Program-made: the position numbers and the translations under genes
The notes under the pieces: model-generated
What the model saw: the letters and a program-made list of their open reading frames with translations, nothing else
What the model was told of the DNA's origin: nothing
Databases searched by the model: none
NCBI RefSeq assembly: GCF_004346195.1
Contig: NZ_SMAK01000003.1
Location: 186,001 to 250,000, forward strand
DNA: 64,000 nucleotides
Source of the DNA: Tepidamorphus gemmatus
GTDB lineage: Bacteria; Pseudomonadota; Alphaproteobacteria; Rhizobiales; Tepidamorphaceae
Direction: 5' to 3'
In this document: piece by piece, positions 53,188 to 61,154 of the stretch
Layout of the letters: each line of letters opens with the position of its first letter
Numbering within the stretch: the first letter of the stretch is position 1

Positions 53188-54108
53188 CTACCTTCCCCAC
53201 CGCAGCGCCAGGACATCCAGTTCGCGGGCCAGCTCCAGCAGGCCGGCCCGCGTCTCCGGGGCGAGCGGGCTGAGCGGATGGCGCACCGCATCGGAGGCGA
53301 TCACGCCGCCTTCCATCATCACCGTCTTGCAGGCCCTCAGGCCGCACTGGCGGTTCTCGTAGTTGATCAGCGGCAGAATGCGCGCATAACCTGCCATCGC
53401 CTCCTTGCGCCGGCCGGCCTTGTGGTCTGCCAGCACCGGCTTGATCAGTTCGGGCAGCAGCGCGCTCGACATGGTGCCGGTTGCGCCCGCATCGAGATCG
53501 GCCATCAGGGTGATCCCCTCCTCGCCGTCGAACGGGCCGACGATCGCGTCCCCACCGGCCGCGATCAGCGCCCGCAGCTTGGCCGCGGCGAACGGGACCT
53601 CGATCTTGAAGTACGAGGCCTGCGGCACCTCGCGGGCGAGACGGACGAGAAGCGGGACGGGCAGTTCAACGCCGCTCAGCGGCGCATCCTGCACCATGAT
53701 CGGAATGTCGATCGCCTCGGCGACGCGGGCGAAATGCTCGATCAGCAGGGCCTCTGGCGCCCGCAGCGTGGCGCCGTGATAGGGCGGCATCATCATCACC
53801 ATCGCCGCCCCGCGCTCGGCCGCGCGCTTTGCCCGCGCCGCGGCGATCCGCGTCGAGAAGTGCGAGCAGGTGACGATCACCGGCACCCGGCCGGCGACAT
53901 GCTCGAGACACACATCGATGAGCGTGTCACGCTCCTCGTCGCTGAGCAGGAACTGCTCGGAGAAGTTCGCCAGGATGCAGATACCGTCGACGCCCTGGTC
54001 GATCATGCAGTCGAGCGCCCGGCGCTGGCTGTCGAGATCGAGATCGCCGTTGTCGTGGAAGGTGGTCGGGGCGACGGGATAGACCCCGGCGTGAACGCGG
54101 CTCGACAT
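53188..54108 (-). CDS. DapA-superfamily aldolase/dehydratase, possibly 2-keto-3-deoxy-L-arabonate dehydratase
   Basis: A 306-aa class I aldolase-type TIM barrel. The Schiff-base lysine is Lys168 in ASYFKIEVP. Where DapA has the catalytic Tyr motif YNVP this protein reads MVQDAPLSG, so it is unlikely to make dihydrodipicolinate. The blocks MMMPPYHGATL, GPFDGEEGITL and INYENRQ recall 2-keto-3-deoxy-L-arabonate dehydratases, so that is the best guess, from memory. It is separated by about 300 bp from the next catabolic gene upstream and may be a separate unit. Confidence 0.75.
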   Translation of the reverse strand: MSSRVHAGVYPVAPTTFHDNGDLDLDSQRRALDCMIDQGVDGICILANFSEQFLLSDEERDTLIDVCLEHVAGRVPVIVTCSHFSTRIAAARAKRAAERGAAMVMMMPPYHGATLRAPEALLIEHFARVAEAIDIPIMVQDAPLSGVELPVPLLVRLAREVPQASYFKIEVPFAAAKLRALIAAGGDAIVGPFDGEEGITLMADLDAGATGTMSSALLPELIKPVLADHKAGRRKEAMAGYARILPLINYENRQCGLRACKTVMMEGGVIASDAVRHPLSPLAPETRAGLLELARELDVLALRWGR

Positions 54109-54320
54109 CAGCGAATTCTCCCTGTGCGCTTGGTCCTCGGCCCGCTGCCGGGCCTGCCATTATCCGGCGATCCTATGGGCGGGGCAGCCGCGCGCAAGCG
54201 CGGCGGCGGCAAGGCAGTTTCATCGCGCGGGAGAGAGTCGGGCAGGATCGAGGGTGCCTGAAGCCTGCACGAACCCGTCGCCGTCGTCCGTCCGTGCCCG
54301 CCCGTCTCTGCGCTTCGCCG

Positions 54321-54363
54321 GAGTCCGGCCCGGCAATCCGGCATCAGGCCCGGCAATGACGTC
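54321..54363. repeat. short intergenic repeat element
   Basis: GGCCCGGCAAT occurs twice with a 20-bp period (54327-54337 and 54347-54357), ending in GACGTC. Read on the minus strand it is GTCATTGCCGGGC followed by a second ATTGCCGGGCC. It resembles dispersed GTCATTGCCGGG-type repeats common in Rhizobiales intergenic DNA. It occupies the 298-bp gap upstream of the DapA-like gene, which otherwise holds nothing I can identify. Confidence 0.5.
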
Positions 54364-54406
54364 AGCGGGGCGGCGACGAGCAGGCCCGATCCGGATGCCC
54401 TGTCCG

Positions 54407-55381
54407 CTAGACCACCGGCGGCCGCGCCGCGCCCATGTGCTTCAGAAGGCCGACGAAGGCCGCCAGCCGCTCCCGCTGGTAGGTCGGGATGTCGATCTGC
54501 GAATAGTCGAGGAAGCCCTGCCGTGTCCGCAGCCCGATGCGGCCGGCGGCCATGTTGTCCTCGATGATCTTCGGAGCCGCGTAACGGTCGGTCGCAAGCG
54601 CCTGCGACATGTAGCGGTCGGCGTGGAACAGGATGTCGCCGCCGCCCCAGTCGATGAATTCCAGCACGCCGAGGATGGCGAAGCGGAAGCCGAGGCCGAA
54701 TCGGGTCGCCTTGTCGATTTCCTCGGCGCTGGCGACACCCTCCTCGACCAGACGCGCCGCCTCGTTCATGGCCAGCGCCTGCAGCCGCGGCACGATGAAG
54801 CCGGGGCTCGCCTTGCACACCACCGGAACCTTGCCGATACCCTCAAGCAGCGCCACCAGCCGGCCGGTGACGGCAGGATCGGTGTCCCGTCCCGGCGAGA
54901 CCTCGACGAGTGGCACCAGGAAGGCCGGGTTCAGCCAATGCGCATTGAGGAAACGTTGCGGAGGCGAAACGAACGCCTGCAACTCGTCGGACAGCATGGT
55001 CGACGTGGTCGAGGCGATGATCGCGTCCGGCCGCGTCATGGTGGACAGCGCCGCGAAACAGGCGCGTTTCGCCTCCAGCGTTTCCGGTACGCCCTCGAAC
55101 ACGATGTCGGCGCTGGCCAGTGCGGCTGGGGCCGCCTCGCAGGCCGCGAACGACACGCGTGCGAGGATCGGCGCGACGGCGCTTTCCGCCATCAGGCCGA
55201 TGCCTGCCAGCATCTTCAGCGTGGCTTCGATCTCGCCGAGCGCCTCCGCCTTCAGCCTGGCCGCGTCGTCGGACGGGCGATCCTTCAGATCGACCAGAGT
55301 CACCGGATGGCCTGCATAGGCGAAGACGACGGCGATGCCGCGACCCATCCGGCCAGCACCGACGGCGGCGATCGTCTCCAT
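54407..55381 (-). CDS. 3-hydroxyacyl-CoA dehydrogenase family protein
   Basis: A 324-aa NAD-dependent dehydrogenase of the HADH/hydroxybutyryl-CoA family. The Rossmann motif is GAGRMGRGIA (8-17). The catalytic His lies in NAHWLNPAFLVPLVEV, with the partner Glu at its end. Where typical enzymes read PGFIVNRL this one has PGFIVPRL, so the usual Asn is Pro. Substrate specificity may differ, for example a 3-hydroxy acid or carnitine-like compound. It starts on the stop codon of the opine-dehydrogenase-like gene. Confidence 0.85.
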   Translation of the reverse strand: METIAAVGAGRMGRGIAVVFAYAGHPVTLVDLKDRPSDDAARLKAEALGEIEATLKMLAGIGLMAESAVAPILARVSFAACEAAPAALASADIVFEGVPETLEAKRACFAALSTMTRPDAIIASTTSTMLSDELQAFVSPPQRFLNAHWLNPAFLVPLVEVSPGRDTDPAVTGRLVALLEGIGKVPVVCKASPGFIVPRLQALAMNEAARLVEEGVASAEEIDKATRFGLGFRFAILGVLEFIDWGGGDILFHADRYMSQALATDRYAAPKIIEDNMAAGRIGLRTRQGFLDYSQIDIPTYQRERLAAFVGLLKHMGAARPPVV

Positions 55382-56466
55382 CACACGCCCTCCGCCAGCA
55401 GCCGGGTCATGCCGGCACGGTCGAGACCGGCCAGGCCGAGACCGCCGAGCGTGCGACCGGTCTTCAGGAAATCCTCGCCGCAGATTGCCGAACCGATGGC
55501 AAGAAGGCCGGTCGCGACGGGCGCGCTGACACCCGCCCATTGCGCCACGGAGACGAGGAAGGCGAGTCCCTGCTGCACGTCCTCGCGCATGTAGCGGTGC
55601 TGGGTGAGGACGATGTGCTCGCGCCAGTCGCCCGAATCGACAAGCCGCTCGTGGCCCTTGCGGCCATACATCCATTCCTCGCCGTCGCGCGCATAGTGAT
55701 CGGCGAGCGGGAAATGCGGCGCCCCGTAGCCGAGGGCTTCGCGCACCGCCACCCGCTCCGCATCGAGCGCGTCGGTGACGCGGCGGATCGAGGGCTGCGT
55801 ACCCTCGTTGTGAATGTCCCAGTGCTCGAAATGTTCGAGCGGTCCGGCGTTCATGATGATCAGCGGCGGATGGATGATCGGGCCGGCATTCATCAGCGCC
55901 CCCGACAGGCCGTCTCCGCAGTCCTCGACGCTCGGATAGACGCGGGCGATCACCCGAAGCGCATGGTCGTGCAGCGACAGCGGGAACACACCGGTCGGCA
56001 AGCGGGTTGCACGCACGGTGATGGCGACCGTCTCGGGGCCGTGCTTGCGGGTCAGATAGGGCAGCGTGCCGGTCTCGGCGAAGGCGACCGTCGCGCCCGA
56101 ACCCGCCTCCCGCACCGTCTTTGCCATCAGGTAGCAGCCGAAGGTCCCGGGGGCAAGGAATACCACCTGACCGTCGCTCAGATGCGGCGCCAGGGCTGCG
56201 GCGATGTCGGCCTGCGCGAAGGCTGGCGCCGGGCAGACGATCAGCTCGGCGCCGCGGACGGCCTCGCCGATGTCGGCGGTGACCAGCGGGATCGTGACCG
56301 CGCGCGACCCCCTGAAATCCTTCAGCGTCAGCCGGTTGCCGGCCGCCTTGAGCGCCGCGACGCCTGCGGCATCGCGGCGCCAGAAGCGCACCTTGTGGCC
56401 CTGTTCGGCGAGATCGGCGGCGGCGGCGTGCGAGCCGTTGCCCCCGCCCAGTACGGCAATTTCCAT
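55381..56466 (-). CDS. NAD/NADP octopine/nopaline dehydrogenase family protein
   Basis: A 361-aa two-domain dehydrogenase. The N-terminal Rossmann motif is LGGGNGSHAAAADLAEQG and the C-terminal opine dehydrogenase domain shows NAGPIIHPPLIIMNAG and LDAERVAVREALGY. Such enzymes reduce or oxidise a C-N bond between an amino acid and a keto acid, or act on related hydroxy acids; the substrate here is unknown. ATG 56466 fixes the start by its Rossmann strand. Overlap with the hydroxyacyl-CoA dehydrogenase gene suggests successive steps. Confidence 0.85.
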   Translation of the reverse strand: MEIAVLGGGNGSHAAAADLAEQGHKVRFWRRDAAGVAALKAAGNRLTLKDFRGSRAVTIPLVTADIGEAVRGAELIVCPAPAFAQADIAAALAPHLSDGQVVFLAPGTFGCYLMAKTVREAGSGATVAFAETGTLPYLTRKHGPETVAITVRATRLPTGVFPLSLHDHALRVIARVYPSVEDCGDGLSGALMNAGPIIHPPLIIMNAGPLEHFEHWDIHNEGTQPSIRRVTDALDAERVAVREALGYGAPHFPLADHYARDGEEWMYGRKGHERLVDSGDWREHIVLTQHRYMREDVQQGLAFLVSVAQWAGVSAPVATGLLAIGSAICGEDFLKTGRTLGGLGLAGLDRAGMTRLLAEGV

Positions 56467-56513
56467 GAATTCCGGTTCCCTGCTCTCATGCAATGGTGGA
56501 CATGCTGGCTCCT

Positions 56514-56636
56514 GCGTCATCCCGGACGGCGAAGCCGATCCGGGATCGGGGCGACGGAACATCGTCCGTCTGCGCGACCCGGTTCCGGTTGTCCTTGCCT
56601 AGCGCCGGGAGGACGGCCGGAACGATGGGATGACGC
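56514..56636. repeat. 123-bp intergenic element with inverted ends
   Basis: Ends are a perfect 10-bp inverted repeat, GCGTCATCCC (56514-56523) and GGGATGACGC (56627-56636). Inside, CCCGGA-CGGC and GCCG-A-TCCGGG (56521-56544) make a strong hairpin. The sequence resembles the GTCATCCCGGA-type dispersed repeats of Rhizobiales. It fills most of the 228-bp gap between the opine-dehydrogenase-like gene and the TRAP large-subunit gene, so it may divide or attenuate the transcript. No transposase is encoded. Confidence 0.65.
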
Positions 56637-56694
56637 CCCGGGGAGCGATGACGGGGATGACTGCGATGCGGGTTTGGCACGATCACGCGGTCCC

Positions 56695-57984
56695 TCACAT
56701 CGTCGCCGGCAGCACCAGCGCCATCCATGGCAGCGCGATCAGCAGCATGATGCGCACGATGTCCATGGCGATGAACGGCACCACGCCGCGGAAGATGGTG
56801 CCGGTCGGCACCTCCGGCACGATCGACTTCAGCACGAAGACGTTGAGGCCGACCGGCGGCGTGATCAGGCTGATCTCGATCGCCACCACGACGAAGATGC
56901 CGAACCAGATCGGATCGACGCCGAGGCTGACGATGACCGGGAAGAACACCGGTACGGTCAGCAGCATCATCGAGATCGATTCGAGCACCGCCCCGAGCAG
57001 CAGATAGATCATCAGGATCACCAGCAGCACCGCCGTCGGATGCGCGCCGAGCGCGGTGATCCAGGAGCGCAGATCGCCCGGCATGCCGGCGAGGTTGACA
57101 AAGTTCGAGAACAACAGCGCCCCGAACAGGATGAAGAACAGCATCGCCGTCATCCGGCCGGTCTCGACCAGCACCTCGTAGAGCGTCCGGAGGCTGAGCC
57201 GGCGACGCACGAGCGCGATCAGGAACGCGCCGAAGGCGCCGATGCCGGCGGCCTCGGTGGCGGTGAAGATGCCGAGATAGATGCCGCCCATGACACAGGA
57301 GAACAGCGCGAGGATGCCGGCCACGCCCCTGGTCGCCTTGATCCGCTCGATCAGCGGCAGCGGATCGGCGTGACGGGCCTGGTCTGGTCTGAGCAACAGC
57401 GAGAGGCGGACCGCGATCAGATAGCCGAGCACGCCGACGAGGCCCGGAATGATGCCGGCGAGGAACAGCTTGCCGATGTCCTGCTGGGTGATGACGCCGT
57501 AGAGCACCAGCACGATCGACGGCGGGATCAGGATGCCGAGCGTGCCGCCGGCGGCGATCGAGCCGGTTGCCAGCGCCTCGGTATAGCCGTAGCGGTGCAT
57601 CGAGGGCATCGAGACGCGCGCCATCGTGGCGGCCGTGGCGAGCGAGGAGCCGCAGACCGAGGAGAAACCGCCACAGGCGACGATGGTCGCCATCGCGAGT
57701 CCGCCGCGATAATGCCGCAGCCACGCATTGGCCGCGGCATACATGTCGTCGGCAAGCCCGGCCTCGAGCACGAAATTGCCCATCAGCACGAACAGCGGCA
57801 TCACCGAGAGCGTGTAGCTCATGCCGTTGTCGTAGAAGACCTGGCCGAGCATCGACAGGGCTGGAGACATGCCGATCTCGGCGATGATGCCGACCAGCGC
57901 GACCGCCGTCATCGCGAAGGCGATCGGCACGCCGGCAGCGATCACCGCCAGCAGCACGACGATGCCGGTGATCCAGTCAATCAT
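56695..57984 (-). CDS. TRAP transporter large permease (DctM type)
   Basis: A 429-aa protein with about 11-12 membrane helices, the ion-coupled translocation subunit of a TRAP importer. Family blocks are SVMPLFVLMGNFVLEAGL, GGFSSVCGSSLATAATM and GTLGILIPPSIVLVLYG. It overlaps the small subunit by 8 bp. It is not fused to DctQ. Adjacent catabolic genes point to uptake of a carboxylate or similar anion. Confidence 0.95.
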   Translation of the reverse strand: MIDWITGIVVLLAVIAAGVPIAFAMTAVALVGIIAEIGMSPALSMLGQVFYDNGMSYTLSVMPLFVLMGNFVLEAGLADDMYAAANAWLRHYRGGLAMATIVACGGFSSVCGSSLATAATMARVSMPSMHRYGYTEALATGSIAAGGTLGILIPPSIVLVLYGVITQQDIGKLFLAGIIPGLVGVLGYLIAVRLSLLLRPDQARHADPLPLIERIKATRGVAGILALFSCVMGGIYLGIFTATEAAGIGAFGAFLIALVRRRLSLRTLYEVLVETGRMTAMLFFILFGALLFSNFVNLAGMPGDLRSWITALGAHPTAVLLVILMIYLLLGAVLESISMMLLTVPVFFPVIVSLGVDPIWFGIFVVVAIEISLITPPVGLNVFVLKSIVPEVPTGTIFRGVVPFIAMDIVRIMLLIALPWMALVLPATM

Positions 57985-58531
57985 CGCGGATGCCGCCGGC
58001 CGGTGGGACCGTTTGCGCGGACCGGGCCGCGGCGATGTGCTCGCGCGCCACCACGAGCAGCGCCAGCGCGCCGAGCAGGGTGAAGCCCGCCATGGTGTAG
58101 CCGATCGGCCCCTTCGGCATCCTGAGGAAGATCGTCACATCGCCGTAGGAGGCGAGCTGCAGCGAATGCCTGACCAGCCGCCAGGCGATGACGAGCAGGA
58201 CCCCGGCGCAGGCCAACGAGACGATCGCCGCGTGGACATTGCGCAGCCGCGGCCGGAACCGCTCGGTGAGAAGCGTCACCGCGACGTGTTCCTCCTTCAG
58301 GCAGACCAGTGGCAGGCCGATGAAGATCGTCATCGCCAGCATGATCTCGGTGATCTCGAAGGCGCCCGGCAGCGGCCGTGACAGCAGGTAGCGGCCGAAC
58401 ACGTCGATGGTGGTGACGAGCATCATCGCCATCAGCAGCACGACGATCATCAGGCCGAGCACGAATTCTGCCGCACGCAGGGCGCGGCTGCGCCCCGCGT
58501 GCGGGCCGCCCGGATCCGGCAGGCCGGACAT
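57977..58531 (-). CDS. TRAP transporter small permease (DctQ type)
   Basis: A 184-aa four-helix membrane protein that pairs with the large permease. Membrane segments lie at about 22-42, 58-78, 98-117 and 143-163. RYLLSRPLPGAFEITEIMLAMTIFIGLP (in blocks) is the DctQ signature. It is 20 bp downstream of the binding-protein gene and overlaps the large permease gene. Confidence 0.93.
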   Translation of the reverse strand: MSGLPDPGGPHAGRSRALRAAEFVLGLMIVVLLMAMMLVTTIDVFGRYLLSRPLPGAFEITEIMLAMTIFIGLPLVCLKEEHVAVTLLTERFRPRLRNVHAAIVSLACAGVLLVIAWRLVRHSLQLASYGDVTIFLRMPKGPIGYTMAGFTLLGALALLVVAREHIAAARSAQTVPPAGGIRDD

Positions 58532-58551
58532 CGCGGTTCAGCCGGGGCCGG

Positions 58552-59580
58552 TCAGTTGCCGGCCTTGACCTTGGCGATCTCGGCGACCAGCGCGTCGTAG
58601 ACCTCCTGGCCGTTGACGCCCTTGGCGGTGATCTTGGCCAGCACCTGCTCCTGATAGGGCTTGATCGCTGCCTTGATGGCGTCGAGCTCGCCAGGGGTCG
58701 GCTCGTGCAAGGTGATCCTGCCCTTCTGCTTGATCAACGCGATCGCTGCCGCGTCGGCCCGGTCCCATACCTCGCCGGCCATCTTGGCCAGCGCCTCGCC
58801 GGAAACGCTCAGGATCGCGTCCTGATCCTCCTTCGGCAGGGCGTCCCACTTGGCCTGATTCATCACCAGGAACATAGAGGCGGTATAGAGCCCGCCCGGC
58901 ACGATCAGGCCCTGGTCGAGCACCTCGTCGATCTTGAAGGCAGTCACCGATTCCGGCGGGAACTGGATGCCGTCGGCGACGCCGCCCGACAGGATCTCGT
59001 AAGCCTTGGTCACCGGTGCCTGGATCGGCACCAGCTCGAGCGCGTTGGCGACGGACTGGGCGAAGCCGCCGCCGATGCGGATCTTCGCGCCCTTGATCTT
59101 GTCGAGCGAGGTGACGTCACGGCCGCGCGTCCACAGCTGGCCGGGACCGTGCGTCCAGACGCCGAGCAGCTTGGCACCGCGATGCTCGTCGAGCTTCTCG
59201 AGATACTGCGAGTGGATCCGCCACCAGGCCGGCGACAGATAGGCCGACTTCTCGCACAGGAACGACATCTCGGCGAGTTCCGTCACCTCGAAGCGGCCGG
59301 GCGTGTAGTTGTGGACGCCGAAGGTGACGTCGGCGACGCCGTTGACCGCGAAGTCGAAATGCGCCGGCGGCGGGCCGAGCGGTGCGTCGAGGATCTGCAT
59401 GACGACGCGGCCCTGGGTCGCCTCCTCGACCTGCTTGGTCCACGGCACGATGATCTCGGCGAACAACGGATGCTGCGGCGGCAGCCAGTTGGCGACGCGC
59501 AGCGTCGTCTGGGCGGAGGCGGGCAGGCCCGTCAGGGCGACGCCCGCGGCCATCAGCAGAGCAGCGAAAGTCTTCTTCAT
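58552..59580 (-). CDS. TRAP transporter substrate-binding protein (DctP type)
   Basis: A 342-aa periplasmic binding protein with a signal peptide (MKKTFAALLMAAGVALTGLP, then ASA cleaved near Ala23). The DctP fold shows TTLRVANWLPPQHP, GVADVTFG and KGAKIRIGGGFAQSVANAL; the anion-binding Arg lies in this block. ATG 59580 has AGGGG upstream. Ligand unknown; gene context suggests an acid that the downstream CoA ligase can activate. Confidence 0.94.
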   Translation of the reverse strand: MKKTFAALLMAAGVALTGLPASAQTTLRVANWLPPQHPLFAEIIVPWTKQVEEATQGRVVMQILDAPLGPPPAHFDFAVNGVADVTFGVHNYTPGRFEVTELAEMSFLCEKSAYLSPAWWRIHSQYLEKLDEHRGAKLLGVWTHGPGQLWTRGRDVTSLDKIKGAKIRIGGGFAQSVANALELVPIQAPVTKAYEILSGGVADGIQFPPESVTAFKIDEVLDQGLIVPGGLYTASMFLVMNQAKWDALPKEDQDAILSVSGEALAKMAGEVWDRADAAAIALIKQKGRITLHEPTPGELDAIKAAIKPYQEQVLAKITAKGVNGQEVYDALVAEIAKVKAGN

Positions 59581-59631
59581 CAGAACCATCCCCTCTTGTT
59601 GGATGTGTGACGCGAAAGCGCCGTTCCCCCG

Positions 59632-61146
59632 TCAGGCGGGGGTTTGGGTCGCCTCCAAGACCAGTCTGGAAACCTCCTCGACGCGAACCTTGCCGAGCGC
59701 GCTCTTCGGCAGCTCGTCCACGAATATCACGTCGCGCGGCTGCTTGAAGCGGGCGAGACGGCCCTGGAAGTGGGCGATCACCTCCTCCCGGCCGATCGTC
59801 GCATCGGCGCGCACGACGACCGCCACCGGCACCGCGCCCCAGCGCGGATCGGGGCGGCCGACAACGCAGCAGTCGGCGACGCCGGGCAGCTCGCGCAGCA
59901 GGCGTTCGGCCTCGGCCGGATAGATGTTCTCGCCACCGGAAATGATGACGTTCTTGATTCGGTCGCGGAACCAGTAGTCGCCGTTCGCGTCCATTTCGGC
60001 GACGTCACCGGTTCGGAACCAGCCGTCCGCGAAGGCGCGCGCGGTCTCGGCCGGATCGTTCCAGTAGCCGGTTGCGACGTGGTCGCCGCGGACCAGAACC
60101 TCGCCGGGAATGCCGGGGCCGACATCGTTGCCGGCGGCATCCACCAGCCGGATCTCGGTGTTGAGGCCGGGTCGGCCCATCGCGCCGGCGGTGGCGAAGG
60201 CGCGGTCGGGACGCTGGTAGATGGCAATTGGTGCCGTCTCCGAGGATCCGTAGATCTGGATCACCGGCACGCCACGCGCATGGAACGCCTCGATCAGCTC
60301 CAGTGGCACCGCCATCGAGCCGGTCGCGATCGCCCTGAGGCAGCTGAGGTCGGTCGACGGCCAGTCGGCATGGCCGACCGCTGCCGCCATCGTTGCCGGC
60401 ACCAGGACGCTCAGCGTCGGGCGCTGATCGCGCACGGCTGCCAGGAATGCGCCCGCCTCGAACCGCTCGTGCAGGATCACGGTGGCGCCGAGATGCAGCG
60501 CCGGCGTCGTCTGGATGTTCAGTCCGCCGACATGGAACATCGGCAGCACGGTCAGCACCGTGTCCGCCGAACTCATGTCATGCATGTGGATGGCGTTGAC
60601 CGCATTGCAGGCGATGGCCGATTGCGTCAGCACCGCCCCCTTCGGCCGGCCTGTGGTGCCCGAGGTATAGACGATCAGCAGCGGATCCCCGGGCATCCCG
60701 GCGGCATCCGGCGGCGGACCGGCCGCGGCGATCAGGCCGGCGAGGGTTTCGCCGGGCCCGTCGAGCGCAACCACCCGTACCTCCTCCGGCAGATCGCTTC
60801 CCGCAAGTGCGTCGAGGAACTGGCGCTGGCCGATCAGCGCCCGGGCTCCCGAATTCTGCAGGATGAAGACATGCTCCGGCGCAGCCAGACGCCAGTTGAG
60901 CGGCACCAGGATCGCCCCGATCCGGGCCGCGGCGAACAGCAGCGCCAGCATGTCGGGATGGTTGGTCGCGAGCCAGGCGATGCGGTCACCGCGGCCGATG
61001 CCGAGATCGCGCGCCAGCACCGCCGCCAGCCGCTCGATGCGGGCAGCGAGCGCCGCGTAGGTCAGGACCTCCGAGCCGAATCGGATCGCCGGCTTCTCCG
61101 GCTGGAAGCCCGCATGCGTCACGATCCAGCGCGAGATGTCCCGCAT
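59632..61146 (-). CDS. AMP-dependent acyl-CoA ligase
   Basis: A 504-aa ANL-superfamily enzyme. The P-loop is YTSGTTGRPKG (160-170), with GYWNDPAET, WFRTGDVAEMD and the catalytic-lysine tail KSALGKV. It activates a carboxylic acid to an acyl-CoA through an adenylate; the aromatic or aliphatic choice cannot be read. It starts 8 bp after the acyl-CoA dehydrogenase gene. The protein is soluble. Confidence 0.92.
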   Translation of the reverse strand: MRDISRWIVTHAGFQPEKPAIRFGSEVLTYAALAARIERLAAVLARDLGIGRGDRIAWLATNHPDMLALLFAAARIGAILVPLNWRLAAPEHVFILQNSGARALIGQRQFLDALAGSDLPEEVRVVALDGPGETLAGLIAAAGPPPDAAGMPGDPLLIVYTSGTTGRPKGAVLTQSAIACNAVNAIHMHDMSSADTVLTVLPMFHVGGLNIQTTPALHLGATVILHERFEAGAFLAAVRDQRPTLSVLVPATMAAAVGHADWPSTDLSCLRAIATGSMAVPLELIEAFHARGVPVIQIYGSSETAPIAIYQRPDRAFATAGAMGRPGLNTEIRLVDAAGNDVGPGIPGEVLVRGDHVATGYWNDPAETARAFADGWFRTGDVAEMDANGDYWFRDRIKNVIISGGENIYPAEAERLLRELPGVADCCVVGRPDPRWGAVPVAVVVRADATIGREEVIAHFQGRLARFKQPRDVIFVDELPKSALGKVRVEEVSRLVLEATQTPA

Positions 61147-61154
61147 GGCACGCG

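Noticed and set aside
55120-58083. 987-codon open frame on the plus strand
   Set aside because: It lies antisense to the hydroxyacyl-CoA dehydrogenase, opine-dehydrogenase and TRAP genes, is Arg/His/Asp/Gln-rich and has no fold-like pattern. Such shadows are common in GC-rich DNA.
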